From positions 1-11,686 of the forward strand of contig RXOD01005990.1 in the NCBI GenBank assembly GCA_005223375.1: a stretch of DNA of 11,686 bases. Reading direction: 5' to 3'. The translations under genes were made by a program, and so were the position numbers. Of this stretch, positions 1 to 7,300 are shown in pieces (the stretch's first letter is position 1; the number at the start of each line of letters is the position of its first letter). The notes beneath the pieces were generated by a model. That model was not told where the DNA came from, did no database searches, and worked only from the letters and a program-made list of their open reading frames with translations. Source of the DNA: Amoebophrya sp. AT5.2. Lineage: Eukaryota > Sar > Dinophyceae > Syndiniales > Amoebophryaceae.

Positions 1-408
1 GAATACATAAAAATGCGCAAGCGAGCGGAGGGCGAGAAGTGGTACCGCAGAACCCGGCACGGGATCGGTATCACAGGCCGGGAGAAGCCCTTGGAGGTGG
101 TGATCAAACGCGGAAGCAACTACCACTGCACCGGGGCGGCGCAGTGGCAGCATGGGCGGCTGTTTCATTTGAACCTCGATCTCGACACGGCCGACGTGCG
201 GGTGGGCGGGGAAATGCGAACGGTGCCCATGTCCTTCGTCAAGGTCCTGACCGAGGTCACGGGAAGGGAGCTTTCGGACTTTGAGTACCACGCGGGGTGG
301 ATCTTGGGGTTTTACCAGCGGGGAAAGGAGTGCTCGCCGTGCTGCAAATCCAAGGTGAAAAAGGCTAAGAAGAAGGCGCGATACGAACCAGAGGGTTTTA
401 GCTTTTAA
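1..408 (+). CDS. Unrecognised basic ORF, possibly 5'-truncated by the window edge
   Basis: The frame is open from base 1 with no in-frame stop before the ATG at 13, so this is either a 131-codon ORF starting at 13 or the tail of a longer protein entering from upstream. I do not recognise the family. Visible features are a tryptophan- and arginine-rich start (KWYRRTRHG), a central mixed hydrophobic part, a cysteine cluster (KECSPCCKSK) near residues 107-116, a strongly basic stretch (KVKKAKKKAR) and the end EPEGFSF before TAA at 406-408. Codon choice is GC-rich like the retrotransposon downstream. One possibility is that it is the C-terminal end of Pol, or a trailing ORF, of a neighbouring copy of the same element, because it sits just before the region where an LTR is expected. 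This cannot be tested here because the 3' end of the Pol in this window is cut off. Confidence 0.4.
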   Translation, partial: EYIKMRKRAEGEKWYRRTRHGIGITGREKPLEVVIKRGSNYHCTGAAQWQHGRLFHLNLDLDTADVRVGGEMRTVPMSFVKVLTEVTGRELSDFEYHAGWILGFYQRGKECSPCCKSKVKKAKKKARYEPEGFSF

Positions 409-933
409 GTCTGCAAAACGTAAAAGTAATTGCGGTTAGTGTGTCTAGCAAATAGCAATTCAGGGAAGCGTTAGAACTACAACAACCAGCAATGCGATCG
501 GAATTTTTAAAGGGGTTTCAGTAGCCAGTTTTGACAAGTAAATCAGTGAAAAACGACCACCAGTAACCAAGGCTATGTTCGGTTTATTTCTTGTCATTCA
601 ACGTCTTTAAAACCAATTGTACATCATCCAACTTTTTCTTTCGCAGTCGGCCGTCCGCAGTCCGCGAACAGCCACTGCTACTGGTACCACAAGCTAGCTT
701 CAGTTCTTTTGTTTTTGGGGTAATACATCGTTCTCGACTTGTACAGGAAGACGACGTCAGTACATTTCTTGGGCACAGCCCGTTACCACTCGCAAGACCA
801 TGCGAAACTCATTTGTCGGTGACCAGTTTTGTTTGCTCTGGAAATGCTGCTTCTTGTTTTTGATGGCCAGGCGCGCTCGACAGGCACTGGCATCTACACG
901 CCGGGAATTTGTTTTATGAGTGTGCACTAAATT

Positions 934-1015
934 AAATTCATGGGAGAGCACAGTAAATTCGACTTCATTGCATTGCATTTAGCCCGTAAATTCAACTTGT
1001 ACTTGCATGAAATTC
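934..1015 (+). repeat. Four phased AAATTC motifs, including a 13-bp imperfect direct repeat
   Basis: AAATTC occurs at 934-939, 955-960, 988-993 and 1010-1015. The start-to-start distances are 21, 33 and 22 bp, close to two, three and two helical turns. Two of the copies sit in a longer repeat, GTAAATTCGACTT at 953-965 and GTAAATTCAACTT at 986-998, which differ at one base. Between them lies CATTGCATTGCATT (966-979). The block ends about 100 bp upstream of the TATA-like sequence, which would suit a U3 enhancer. The function is inferred only. Confidence 0.35.
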
Positions 1016-1082
1016 GAGCCGAGCGCTGCATCGAAACACGAGAGAATCGATTCATCGCAACCATTGCTCGACCATTGAAAAA

Positions 1083-1121
1083 CCAATGAATCTTCCAAAA
1101 AACATAAACAGCCCTTTTATA
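1083..1121 (+). promoter_or_regulatory. Candidate core promoter: CCAAT box and TATA-like box
   Basis: CCAAT is at 1083-1087 and TTTTATA at 1115-1121, about 30 bp apart. Two CCATTG motifs lie just upstream at 1061-1066 and 1072-1077. If the TATA-like box is used, transcription would start near 1145-1150, giving a leader of almost 800 nt before the gag ATG. The spacing and position are reasonable for an LTR U3/R boundary, but both motifs are short and could be chance matches. Confidence 0.3.
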
Positions 1122-1332
1122 GTGCAGTAGCAGCTAGTAGCTGCAAGTGAGAACGACAAGGAGAAAGTAAGAACAGTTTCAGAAGTGTCGCGCGTGTTGT
1201 ACTTCTGCTTGTGGCAGCGCGTTAAGTATTGTTCGACCTTTGAGCACCCTCTGTAAGTCTGAGCGTTGAGTAATTCAAATCGTTGACTTCTGAGGGCAGA
1301 AACTACGGCTGTTGAGCTGTTTTAATTTGAGT

Positions 1333-1383
1333 ATGGTGAGGCCCAGAGCAACGCGGTCCGAGCCTACGCCGACAACTTCCTGA
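1333..1383 (+). CDS. Very short upstream ORF in the gag leader (16 aa)
   Basis: The ATG at 1333 has A at -3 and G at +4, a good initiation context, and opens a 16-codon ORF ending at TGA 1381-1383. It is the first ATG I find downstream of the candidate TATA box. No homology is recognised; its likely relevance is regulatory, since a well-placed uORF would lower or gate initiation at the gag ATG at 1928. It could be chance. Confidence 0.25.
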   Translation: MVRPRATRSEPTPTTS

Positions 1384-1465
1384 ACGACTTTAACTTCGCA
1401 ACTTCTAGCGGCCGCGAGATCGAGTCAATCCTTGACTCTCCGCGACGCTCCGGATCGACCTGTGC

Positions 1466-1708
1466 ATGCAATTCCGCAGTGGTGACAAAGTTCTCTGGTC
1501 ACCAGGAAGCCCGTCAGAGCAGCTTCGAGAAGTCGTGGCCACCGTGCTGGAAACCTGGCACAACAGCGGTCGCAATCACCGAGGGGAGCGAGCTTTGATC
1601 CGGTTTTGGAGTTCGGAAACGCAGCAGTTCTTTCAACGAGGGGTAAGTACCCATTCCCTTCGACTTTTGGAGCACCGGGAACCAGAACAGGAACCCGAGC
1701 CGCTGTAA
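1466..1708 (+). CDS. 80-aa small leader ORF with SH3/Tudor-like pattern
   Basis: The ORF starts at ATG 1466 and ends at TAA 1706-1708. Its sequence looks like a folded small beta-barrel rather than random translation. It begins FRSGDKVLW, continues with a REVVATVLETW strand and a polar loop (NSGRNHRGE), then ALIRFW and STHSLRLLE, and finishes with an acidic tail EPEQEPEPL. This alternation of GDxV, ATV, IRF and LRLLE resembles SH3/Tudor/KOW-like barrels and recalls the SH3-like C-terminal domain of the integrase of this same element (YQIGDAVFVRR). The start codon context is poor (T at -3, C at +4), so scanning ribosomes could pass it and reach gag. A GTAAGT splice-donor match lies inside it at 1643-1648. 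The family is not identified; the fold assignment is inferred from pattern only. Confidence 0.4.
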   Translation: MQFRSGDKVLWSPGSPSEQLREVVATVLETWHNSGRNHRGERALIRFWSSETQQFFQRGVSTHSLRLLEHREPEQEPEPL

Positions 1709-1948
1709 ACAATCTTTCCGTCAGACTCGCGTCCGCACGCGAGTAGACCTTCGCGCGCCGGACCGTCGACAACTCCAGAAATCTAAAACATCCATCACCA
1801 ATTCCATCGCGGCAGCAGCAGGCTTCGACCACGTGCACACGTGTCCTTGTCGATCCTGCCCCCGCTGAACTTTCAAGACAAACCAAAAACTTCTTCAAGC
1901 AAGCTTTCCGGCACCAGCGTCTAAAAGATGGGGAACTCTCTTTCCCAG
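1643..1948 (+). other. Candidate intron joining the leader ORF to gag
   Basis: GTAAGT at 1643-1648 matches the consensus 5' splice site. The sequence CTCTCTTTCCCAG ending at 1948 is a strong pyrimidine-rich 3' splice site, with a CTAAA branch-point-like motif about 24 nt upstream (1921-1925). Removing 1643-1948 (306 nt) joins codon 59 of the small ORF to gag codon 8 with the frame preserved. The fused form would replace the MGNSLSQ start of Gag with the SH3-like module. A shorter alternative uses TCTTTCCGTCAG ending at 1724 (82 nt), which does not reach gag in frame. A second GTAAGT donor lies at 1253-1258. All are predictions. Confidence 0.25.
1725..1744 (+). promoter_or_regulatory. Perfect 8-bp GC-rich hairpin in the gag leader
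   Basis: ACTCGCGT at 1725-1732 is followed by the loop CCGC and the exact reverse complement ACGCGAGT at 1737-1744. As RNA this is a stable 8-bp stem with a four-base loop, about 185 nt upstream of the gag ATG, where packaging or dimerisation elements of LTR elements usually lie. About 85 nt further down, two CACGTG palindromes occur at 1830-1835 and 1838-1843. The role is inferred. Confidence 0.4.
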
Positions 1949-4303
1949 ATTGCCGGCGCGATCGGAAAGCAGTGTCCGCGACGCGAGACCTCAGAGCAGG
2001 CGCGCCGCCGCGTGCTGAAGGAAATGCAGGACGAGCGCGAGCTGCTCCTCAGCATCGAGAAGGCGACGCTGAAGGAGGTGATGTCGCGCGCGGCGCAGGA
2101 GGCCGCGGCGATCGGAAAGAACTTTCAGAAAACCTCCCGGCAGCAGGCGAAGCTGCGCGAAGACATCCTGAACAGCCTGTCGATCAAGATCGGCACGGAG
2201 ATGACGGGCGTGAAGACCGCGCTGGGGAACCTGAGCAAACGGGTTGGAAAGCAGGACGGAAAACTGCATCTGGTGAACGATTTGGGTGCGCAGCTGAGCG
2301 AAAACAGCGCGGGACATCACGTGGTGCTGACGCGCCTGGAGACGCAGGTGGACGCACTGCTGGATAAAACCACCCAGATCACGGAGACCGTGCAGGGTTC
2401 GGAGGCGATGCCGGTGCGCTTTGCGGAGCTGGAAGTGGATCATGCCGATCTGAGCCAGGACTGCAAGTACACTAAACTGGAGATGGCGGAAGACCTGCGA
2501 AAAGTCGGAGAAGAACTACAAGAAATGGGCGCCACAGCAGTGAGCGCGCATTCGGAGCTCGGAGAAATCAAAGACGAAATCCGAGCGCTAAAAGACTCGA
2601 TCGGAATGGGGATCGGGGAGGAACGTTTGGAGGCGTTTAAAGCAGACCTGCAGTCGGAAGCGGAGCTGCAGAACGGCCTCTACCTCGACGAAAACAAAGA
2701 ATTGCGGCTGATCATCCAAAGCCTCGCCGACACGGTCTCGAAGCTGGAAAGCAAGATCGTCGAGCTGGAAGGGCTGATGGCGGAGGATGAGGCAGACGAA
2801 ATTTACTGCGACAGCGTCGAGTCGGATGACGGCGGTGCCGCGCCGTCCAAGCGGTCCAAGAAGGGAGCTGCGTCTACGCGGGGCTTTGGCCTCGACCAGT
2901 CGCCGGAGCCGAAGCCGGCGTTGGATGCGGAGCTGCAGCGGATCGCAGAGGGAAAGATGATCCCCCGCATGCGCATGAGCGAGCGGGTGGACATGATCGA
3001 TTGGTCGAAACTCGAGCTGGTCCCGACAAAGTCCCCGTTTGAGAAGTTGACGAAGTGGGACGAAGTCATCATCCGCACCCTGATTTCCCCTCCCCTCCGC
3101 TCTTCCACTCCGTGGAAGATGTGGAAGGAGGCGGCGTGGCATTGGGCGCGACAATTGCGGTTGGTGGGGGCTGAGTTTCACCAGATGGGAAGGCATTTGG
3201 TGAACACAGCGTTTGCAGGGGATAAGTTCGAAGGGGAGCATTCGATCGCAGTGGGAGCTGGCGCGGAACGGGACATGATCGGAATCATGCAGGCGCTGGA
3301 TACGCATTTTTGTCCGCACACGCGGACGGTGCAGGCCAAGATTGAGTCCGACATGTACCGGGTCCGTCGCTTAGACGGACAAGCACCGCTGCTGTTCCTC
3401 ATGCTGCTGAAAAAGGTCTTCTTGCGCGAGCAACAGATTAACGAGGGTGTGGCCGTCCGGATGGAAAGCGCGAAGGTAGAGCGGGCGCTGGTGGCGCTGA
3501 TGCTGAAAGGCATGACCACCCAGCTGATCCGGAGCAAGATCTCTACTGCAAACGTGAGCGGGACGGGCTTCGACCTCAACGACCTGGAGCGCGAGGTGGA
3601 CAACCTCAACATCACCGACTTCAACAGGTACAAAGTCGGGGCGACCGGGCAGGACATTCACGTCAAGACAGAAAACAACGAGGAAGACGTGCTGACCGGG
3701 TTGCTGGAGGTGATTGGGGAGCGCATGAACACGGATTCGACCGGACACCACGCGGTCACCAATCGGCACTTTAATTTAACGCAGAAGCAACCGGTGGTGA
3801 ACAACGTGGGGACCGGGCATGGCCAGGCATTCTTCGGTTTGGGAGCGGGCGACAGCAGCGAAACTGTCGGCACCGGACTGCCAGGTGGACAGACCGGACT
3901 GCCGGGTCCGCTGCACGTGCCTGCTGGAGGACCGGCACCGGGAGCGGCGTTTGCCACCGGGGGACAGCGGTTCTCGACGAACCCGAACGGGGAAACAATC
4001 GAGATTAACGGAAAGAAGCACTACCTGGCACCAAAGCTCTCCGACGCGGAGAAGACCCAGCGCAACGAAGGGGCAAAGAAAGACAAGTTGAAGCTGGATG
4101 CCGAGGCGGACTGGTGTCCGTTTGGAGAATTTTGCGTCAAGATTCTCGAGGATGGACGCTGCCCGAAAAAGCACCTCAAGAAGGAGGTGTGGAAGCTGCT
4201 GAGTCAGTTCGAGCAGAAGCACCCCGAGAAGTACAAGCAGATGCAGAAGGAGCGCGAAAAACTCAAGAAGGAGCGGGAGGCGGCTGCGCGGGGCACGAAG
4301 TGA
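1928..4303 (+). CDS. gag: Gag polyprotein with myristoylation motif, coiled coil and CCCH zinc finger
   Basis: This 791-aa protein is the structural precursor. The ATG at 1928 has A at -3 and G at +4. It begins MGNSLSQ, a match to the N-myristoylation consensus (Gly2, Ser6), which suggests membrane targeting as in retroviral matrix. Residues about 20-280 are charged and heptad-like, predicting a long coiled coil. An acidic stretch near 283-302 is followed by a basic patch (PSKRSKKG) and a linker. Residues about 355-570 form a helical region rich in W, L and R (DMIDWSKLEL to FNRYKVG), in the position of a capsid domain. A Gly/Pro-rich linker (about 640-690) precedes a CCCH finger with C730, C736, C745 and H749. 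The tail is Lys/Glu-rich. The ORF ends at TGA 4301-4303, and Pol continues in the same frame. The family assignment rests on position and architecture; sequence similarity is weak. Confidence 0.85.
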   Translation: MGNSLSQIAGAIGKQCPRRETSEQARRRVLKEMQDERELLLSIEKATLKEVMSRAAQEAAAIGKNFQKTSRQQAKLREDILNSLSIKIGTEMTGVKTALGNLSKRVGKQDGKLHLVNDLGAQLSENSAGHHVVLTRLETQVDALLDKTTQITETVQGSEAMPVRFAELEVDHADLSQDCKYTKLEMAEDLRKVGEELQEMGATAVSAHSELGEIKDEIRALKDSIGMGIGEERLEAFKADLQSEAELQNGLYLDENKELRLIIQSLADTVSKLESKIVELEGLMAEDEADEIYCDSVESDDGGAAPSKRSKKGAASTRGFGLDQSPEPKPALDAELQRIAEGKMIPRMRMSERVDMIDWSKLELVPTKSPFEKLTKWDEVIIRTLISPPLRSSTPWKMWKEAAWHWARQLRLVGAEFHQMGRHLVNTAFAGDKFEGEHSIAVGAGAERDMIGIMQALDTHFCPHTRTVQAKIESDMYRVRRLDGQAPLLFLMLLKKVFLREQQINEGVAVRMESAKVERALVALMLKGMTTQLIRSKISTANVSGTGFDLNDLEREVDNLNITDFNRYKVGATGQDIHVKTENNEEDVLTGLLEVIGERMNTDSTGHHAVTNRHFNLTQKQPVVNNVGTGHGQAFFGLGAGDSSETVGTGLPGGQTGLPGPLHVPAGGPAPGAAFATGGQRFSTNPNGETIEINGKKHYLAPKLSDAEKTQRNEGAKKDKLKLDAEADWCPFGEFCVKILEDGRCPKKHLKKEVWKLLSQFEQKHPEKYKQMQKEREKLKKEREAAARGTK
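2990..3640 (+). other. Gag capsid-like helical region
   Basis: Residues about 355-570 of Gag contain a tryptophan-containing helical stretch (DMIDWSKLEL, WKMWKEAAWHWARQLRL) followed by amphipathic helices ending near NITDFNRYKVG. Copia and other Gag proteins carry their capsid fold between the N-terminal region and the zinc finger, so I infer a capsid role. I cannot confirm a match to UBN2 or Retrotran_gag families by eye. Confidence 0.5.
4115..4174 (+). other. CCCH-type zinc finger in Gag (nucleocapsid position)
   Basis: The ligands are C730, C736, C745 and H749 with spacing C-x5-C-x8-C-x3-H (WCPFGEF, then C, and GRCPKKH). The final C-x3-H is the hallmark of CCCH RNA-binding fingers, although the first two spacings are swapped compared with the common x7-8/x5 form. 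It occupies the place of the retroviral CCHC knuckle (C-x2-C-x4-H-x4-C), which is absent. A Lys-rich tail follows, as expected for nucleic-acid binding during packaging. Confidence 0.6.
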
Positions 4304-4364
4304 CCTCGGCAGAAACAGCCGAAGAAGAAACGGAAAAATTCTGGCAGTGCTTTATGTACTGCTG
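4301..4364 (+). promoter_or_regulatory. Candidate stop-codon readthrough signal: UGA-C plus two stem-loops
   Basis: TGA at 4301-4303 ends gag and is followed by C, the most permissive base after UGA. Two nucleotides later TCGGC (4306-4310) can pair with GCCGA (4318-4322) across a 7-nt loop. A stronger hairpin follows: GCAGTGC (4344-4350) with GTACTGC (4356-4362), seven pairs including one G-U, loop TTTAT, plus two possible G-U pairs at its base. AGAA in the first loop (4311-4314) could pair with TTCT (4339-4342), so a small pseudoknot is possible. Since the downstream frame is open for 2461 codons, readthrough is the simplest way to make Gag-Pol. Structures were found by eye, without energy calculation. 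Confidence 0.6.
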
Positions 4365-7300
4365 CTGGTTCTAATTCATCCTCTGCTCCACAAGTTCGAA
4401 TCCAGATCGACGTGAACGGCGCTACCAACTGCACGACGCATTCCTGTACCACGACAGAGAAAATTCCAGTTATACCTCCTGTTCCCAGTCCGACCAGGGG
4501 AACAGAGACCAAGAACGACGCAAAACATATTTCTACTTCTTCGAGCGGGAGCGGCGAGTCTTCGCGCCAGTCTTTGGGAGGCTTCGCGGCGCCACCCGGC
4601 GAGCGCGAGACCGAAGAACATGCGGCAGCCGGCGCTGATGGTGAAGCGGCAGCGCGTGGTGGAACTACTGCACACGGGGTAGGACCAGCTCGCCAGCATC
4701 ACCACGTCCAGTTCGACACAAACATGAACGATTTGACATCCGACATGTCATACCCTCCGCGAACGCGGAGCCAGTCCGACATAAGCATGATCGAGGTCGA
4801 CATGGGAGCCAGACCTGACGTCACCCTTCACGACCTCAACACATCACAGCCACAGACAGCAGCAACTCCTGCCGACGTTTCCATGCGTCCTGCCACGGCG
4901 ACGGGCGAACGACACACGACGATTTCGGATCCTCGTTTTTCGAATCGCTTTAGCGCGCTGGAGGACGGCGGGGACGTTGGGGATGAGCAAGAGTACTACG
5001 TGGAGCCGGAGCGGCACGGGGAATCGGTTTCTAGCTTCGAGAACCGGTTTAGTGATCCGCTCCGAGCAGGAGGCGGTGATATTATTCGAAGCGGAGCCGA
5101 CCTGTCCGCCTCGGACTACATCGTACGACGCATGGCTCCACATAGTAAATTGGCCAGCACGTTGGCCACATGGGTAGAAACAGAACAGTCAGAAAAACAC
5201 GGAGTGTATCTGGTGGGGACATACAGAGCAGGGCTTCCGGAGGCTGCAGCGAAGATCTTGAAGACCGCTCGCAGTCCGGCGACGAAAAGTTCGGGCCGGG
5301 CCGGTTTAGACTCCTGTTCGTCGCATAACCCAATTCCAGAGAGCATATTCAGGGAGAGCGAACACCTGAACCGCGGGGCACGCCGGCAGTCGCGGTTGGC
5401 AACCAGGTTTGGGGCCGTCTCTTCGGATCGGGAAAACGATACGGCGCCGACGTCGCGGTCGGAGGCCGAGATGTTTTTCGTGGTCAATCGCGGGCCCCAC
5501 ATCTTTGTACAAACGTTCAACATAATGGATGGAGGGGTGCTGGCGAATTTTCCAATTTTATTGGGGCAGCCGTTTTTCTGGCAGTGCGCGCTGGTCCTGT
5601 CGTACGACCAGATCCCTCCCGTGTGCTCGATCGCGGGAAATACGTACGAGCTGGCTCCGGAGCCGATTTCGATGCTGGATATCGAATTCGTGAGCCGGGA
5701 CTACGCGCAGGGGAGGTGGTGCCCACCCAGTCCGGCAAGGCTGCACTTCCTCGACAACGAGACAAAAACAGTTTTGAAGGGCATTTGCGCCCTCACCAAC
5801 GCGCGGACTTCGTCAAAGGATTGGGGATTTGGAAAGATGCTGGTGACCGCAGCTGCTCGACAAGTAAAGCAGCCAGTCTTCCCGCACGCTCAGATCCTCG
5901 CGAGCATCGGCGAAGATGACGAGGACATGGTCCTGGATGCCGTGGACGACGCGCTCGCGGCAAACATGGGCCGCGAAAACAGCGAATCCGGAATCCAGAT
6001 GCAAAGCCGGGTTTCCTCGTCGTCGTCGGGTCGCGCTACAGGTGAACCTCCGTCGTGGGGCACTGAGGCAGCTGCAGAAGCGGAGCGGGCGCACGAGCAC
6101 GAGCTACTGCTGAAGGAAACAGACTTGGAAAAGCGGCACAGGGAACTCTACCGCTTCATGAGAAGCGAACGCCGGTCCCTCGGTCATTCCAAGGCTGCTG
6201 AGTTCCTTTACAGTGGGGACGCGATGCGGTGCCTGCAGGAGATCCGCAAGAGCTGCAGGTTTTGTCAGGGTTATGACAACAACCTCGAGCTACGCCGCCG
6301 CGGGGCCATGCAGCAGTTTGCCATTTCAAGGAACCTGAAATGGTTAATAGATGTTGTCTTCGTGAAGATTGGCGTCCTGGTCAAGATCGTGGACGTCTGC
6401 ACCAGAATGCGAATTCTGGAGCTTTGCGACGCGGCATTGGGACCGGGCGGCCAGACGGGGACCGCGATAAAATGTCATATGCGGGCAAAAAGAATCCTCG
6501 GGGGCGCGCCGGAGATGTTGATATTCGACCTGGGACAGGAGTTCATCAGCAAGCGTTTTCAGAAGGTGGTGGCGGTGGATAATGTGCAGCTGGAGGGGAT
6601 CGGCTACAAAGAGCCGTGGAGAATTTCAAAGCTGGAGCGGGGGAATCGACAAGATAAGCAGCGCTGCTACATTGCAACCGAGCCGCCATTCGAGCCGTAT
6701 TTGGAGTTGTTTCTCTGGAACCTGGCGATGCAAAAAGTGGAGGAGGAACTTTTCGAGTGGGACTGGGAGGAGCTGATGGACGAACTGGTCAGCGTTCAGC
6801 CCGATTCGAACCTCTCCCCCGACGTTTTCGAGATGAAGCAGCTCATCGTGCTTGAGCTAGAGTGGCAAGCCAACCAGGTTCCAATCCTTGGCACGACGAT
6901 CGCGCCGCAAAATGCCCACACGGGTAGTTTCACGCGCGGCGATCGTGACTGGGAAGAGCAGATGCTGGCGTCCGAGGTGGAGGTGGACGAACCCGAACTG
7001 GACCAGGTGGACGCGCTCTTTCGCAGGTATGCTCTTACGCAGGAGCGGTGTCGGCGGGTGGTGCTCGAGAAAGACATCGAGCTACTGCAGCGGCGCCGGG
7101 AACTTGTGAGCAGGGCGTACCAGCGGGGCGGGGTCATTGAGAAGTACCAGATTGGGGACGCAGTTTTCGTTCGCCGGCCGGTGCGGGGAAAGTTTTGCAG
7201 GTGGCACGCAGGCGTGATTACCAGCGTTAACGCAAACGACCGCACCGCCACCATCAATCGGAACGGCCACACCCAACCCTATGGGTTACACGACGTTGCG

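Larger units (their letters stand above)
409..1325. other. Gene-free AT-richer region, probable LTR/promoter area
   Basis: No convincing coding frame on either strand; the short ORFs here are compositionally random. It is visibly AT-richer than the flanking GC-rich coding DNA. It contains four AAATTC motifs, a CCAAT box, a TATA-like box and a short purine run AAAGGGG at 509-515 that could be a weak polypurine tract of an upstream element. The position, between a possible upstream ORF end and the leader of a gag gene, is where a 5' LTR should lie. No second LTR copy is inside the window, so TG/CA ends, target-site duplication and LTR length cannot be determined. No AATAAA signal was found. Confidence 0.45.

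Noticed and set aside
509..515. AAAGGGG as a polypurine tract before an LTR
   Set aside because: Only seven purines long and not followed directly by TG; too weak to call.
1335..1350. TGGTGAGGCCCAGAGC as a tRNA primer-binding site
   Set aside because: It starts with TGG but I could not match the rest to an initiator-Met or other tRNA 3' end, and no LTR boundary can be shown just before it.
2588..3319. Long antisense ORF (243 codons) opposite gag
   Set aside because: It mirrors the GC-biased gag codons, is Leu/Arg/Pro-rich without motifs, and other antisense frames behave the same way. All minus-strand ORFs in the window were treated as shadows.
4301..4303. UGA read as a normal Trp codon or as selenocysteine
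   Set aside because: No other in-frame TGA exists in about 3250 codons while TGG is common, so a reassigned code is unlikely; the context TK-stop-PRQ resembles no selenoprotein site.
1928..4303. Retroviral late-budding motifs in Gag
   Set aside because: No PTAP/PSAP, PPxY or YPxL motif was found, so myristoylation alone does not show budding.
4114..4374. Overlapping +1-relative frame at the gag end as a frameshift route to Pol
   Set aside because: It closes at TAA 4372-4374, contains no recognisable domain, and Pol motifs are all in the gag frame, so no frameshift is needed.
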